From Cenarchaeum sp. SB0662_bin_33 (GTDB lineage Archaea; Thermoproteota; Nitrososphaeria; Nitrososphaerales; Nitrosopumilaceae): a DNA stretch of 5,803 nt. The number at the start of each line of letters is the position of its first letter. The first letter of the stretch is position 1. Shown here piece by piece: positions 5,010-5,803 of this stretch. Where the stretch lies: assembly GCA_009840065.1 (NCBI GenBank), contig VXON01000034.1:1-5803 (forward strand), written 5' to 3'. The translations under genes were made by a program, and so were the position numbers. A model generated the notes under the pieces. That model did not search any database. It had not been told where the DNA came from and saw only the letters and a program-made list of their open reading frames with translations.

Positions 5010-5742
5010 GTGATACAGATAGTCAAGGTACCGCTACGGAGAGATGTGTCGTTCGCGGAGTGGATACACCGCACGAATCATGCGTCAAGATATGTGTACA
5101 ATCGCGCGGTATCAGAGTATTTGTTTAGTGGCGAATATATGGCGAGGGTGGTGGTGAATATTCTACAGTCCTTCAAACTGCCGGGCAAACTGGATTTTAC
5201 ATCAGGTATGCTGAACGATGGCTACCATACATATGATTTTGAGCCAACAAAGAAGGCACTAAAGTACGGCATGTACAAACAGCTTACGGAATGGCGCGCC
5301 AAACATGCATGGGTACGCGAATGCCCCGTATCGTTTGGCCGTGGTGCGATACAGGATGCATCTATTGCCTGCCGAAGAGTCATGGATGACAACTCCGGCC
5401 ACGCGCTGTACCGCCGCAAAGACGGCCGCATCATATTGAGTTCCGTTACGCCGCCTGTACGAAAAGGTGAGCACACCATACATAGCTGCGAACACCATAA
5501 ATCAGACGATTGCGCAGATAACTAATGGTATAGACGCAGTCGTGGTCGAGTCGCTCTCCGTAAAGGACATGACCACACATGGCGGGAATTACAAAAGACA
5601 TATGAAACGTTCAATGCGGGAGAACCATGTTGGGGAGTTCCTGCGCAAGCTTGCGCAGTGGTGTGAGATGCACAACATGCCGAAAGTGTTTTGCTTTTTG
5701 AAGTTGATCGTGCGTAAAAACGATGACGCGTGTACCAAATAA
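5010..5742 (+). pseudogene. tnpB: TnpB-family (IS200/IS605/IS607 OrfB) relic, frameshifted and internally deleted
   Basis: The first frame (5010-5525, GTG start) shows the TnpB N-terminal region: HASRYVYNRAVSEYL (24-38) resembles the RFVYN helix, and WVRECPVSFGRGAIQDASIACRR (101-123, given here by its W-P-GAIQDA-ACRR pattern) resembles the block before RuvC. The following part, RRKDGRIILSSV, then runs out of register. The second frame (from about 5440, LRRLYEKV, with GTG 5467) carries the RuvC-II block DAVVVESLSVKDM, with the catalytic Glu. It then gives GGNYKRHMKRSMRENHVGEF and a C-terminus that ends at 5742. The first RuvC block with its catalytic Asp, the zinc-finger CxxC pairs and the last Asp block are all absent. 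The total is about 240 codons against the usual 370-420. It cannot be an active RNA-guided nuclease. No TnpA, right-end hairpin or omega-RNA region is evident, though the downstream flank is short. Confidence 0.8.
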
Positions 5743-5803
5743 AAATTAGTAACAGCTCTCTATCCGGTACTAGTTGGTAATTATGACATTTGGTTATATA
5801 GTA

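Noticed and set aside
1..5803. CRISPR array, rRNA or tRNA genes
   Set aside because: No regularly spaced direct repeats and no recognisable RNA gene signatures were seen on either strand.

Overview
The window reads as a chromosomal segment of an archaeon, most probably an ammonia-oxidising thaumarchaeon (Nitrososphaerota), perhaps of the Nitrosopumilus/Cenarchaeum side. Three things point there. Several genes begin with no Shine-Dalgarno sequence but with an AT-rich TATA-like box centred about 26 bases before the start codon, which is the leaderless archaeal layout. Arginine is written mostly as AGA/AGG/CGN and isoleucine often as ATA. The decayed transposase resembles, from memory, insertion sequences of that group. 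The assignment is inference; no rRNA or marker gene is present.

Layout. (1) 1-132: an orphan insertion-sequence end merged into a strong 20-bp hairpin. (2) 133-793, minus strand: a compact three-gene cluster (48 aa, 45 aa, and a 127-aa four-helix membrane protein). Each gene is joined to the next by an ATGA stop/start overlap, and all are read from a TATA box at 815-822. (3) 831-1996: a complete but dead insertion sequence of IS5-like DDE type, with imperfect terminal inverted repeats, a transposase broken by frameshifts and in-frame stops, and short subterminal repeats. (4) 2040-3499, plus strand: an arginase/agmatinase-superfamily ureohydrolase whose stop codon overlaps the start of a small protein that aligns well with the urease gamma subunit (UreA). 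(5) 3558-4781: a protein made almost wholly of about eleven tetratricopeptide repeats. (6) 5010-5742: remains of a TnpB (IS200/IS605/IS607 OrfB) gene with its promoter still visible, but lacking the first RuvC block, the zinc finger and the C-terminal catalytic block.

How the parts fit. The most interesting unit is the ureohydrolase plus UreA-like pair. Ureohydrolases release urea from guanidino compounds, and UreA is normally a structural subunit of urease, which consumes urea. A translationally coupled pair without ureB or ureC in view suggests either a urea-generating feeder step for a urease elsewhere, or a UreA fold reused as a partner subunit of the hydrolase. The second point of interest is the minus-strand micro-operon, which lies between two inverted ends of the same insertion-sequence family and carries two proteins below 50 aa that ordinary gene callers would miss.
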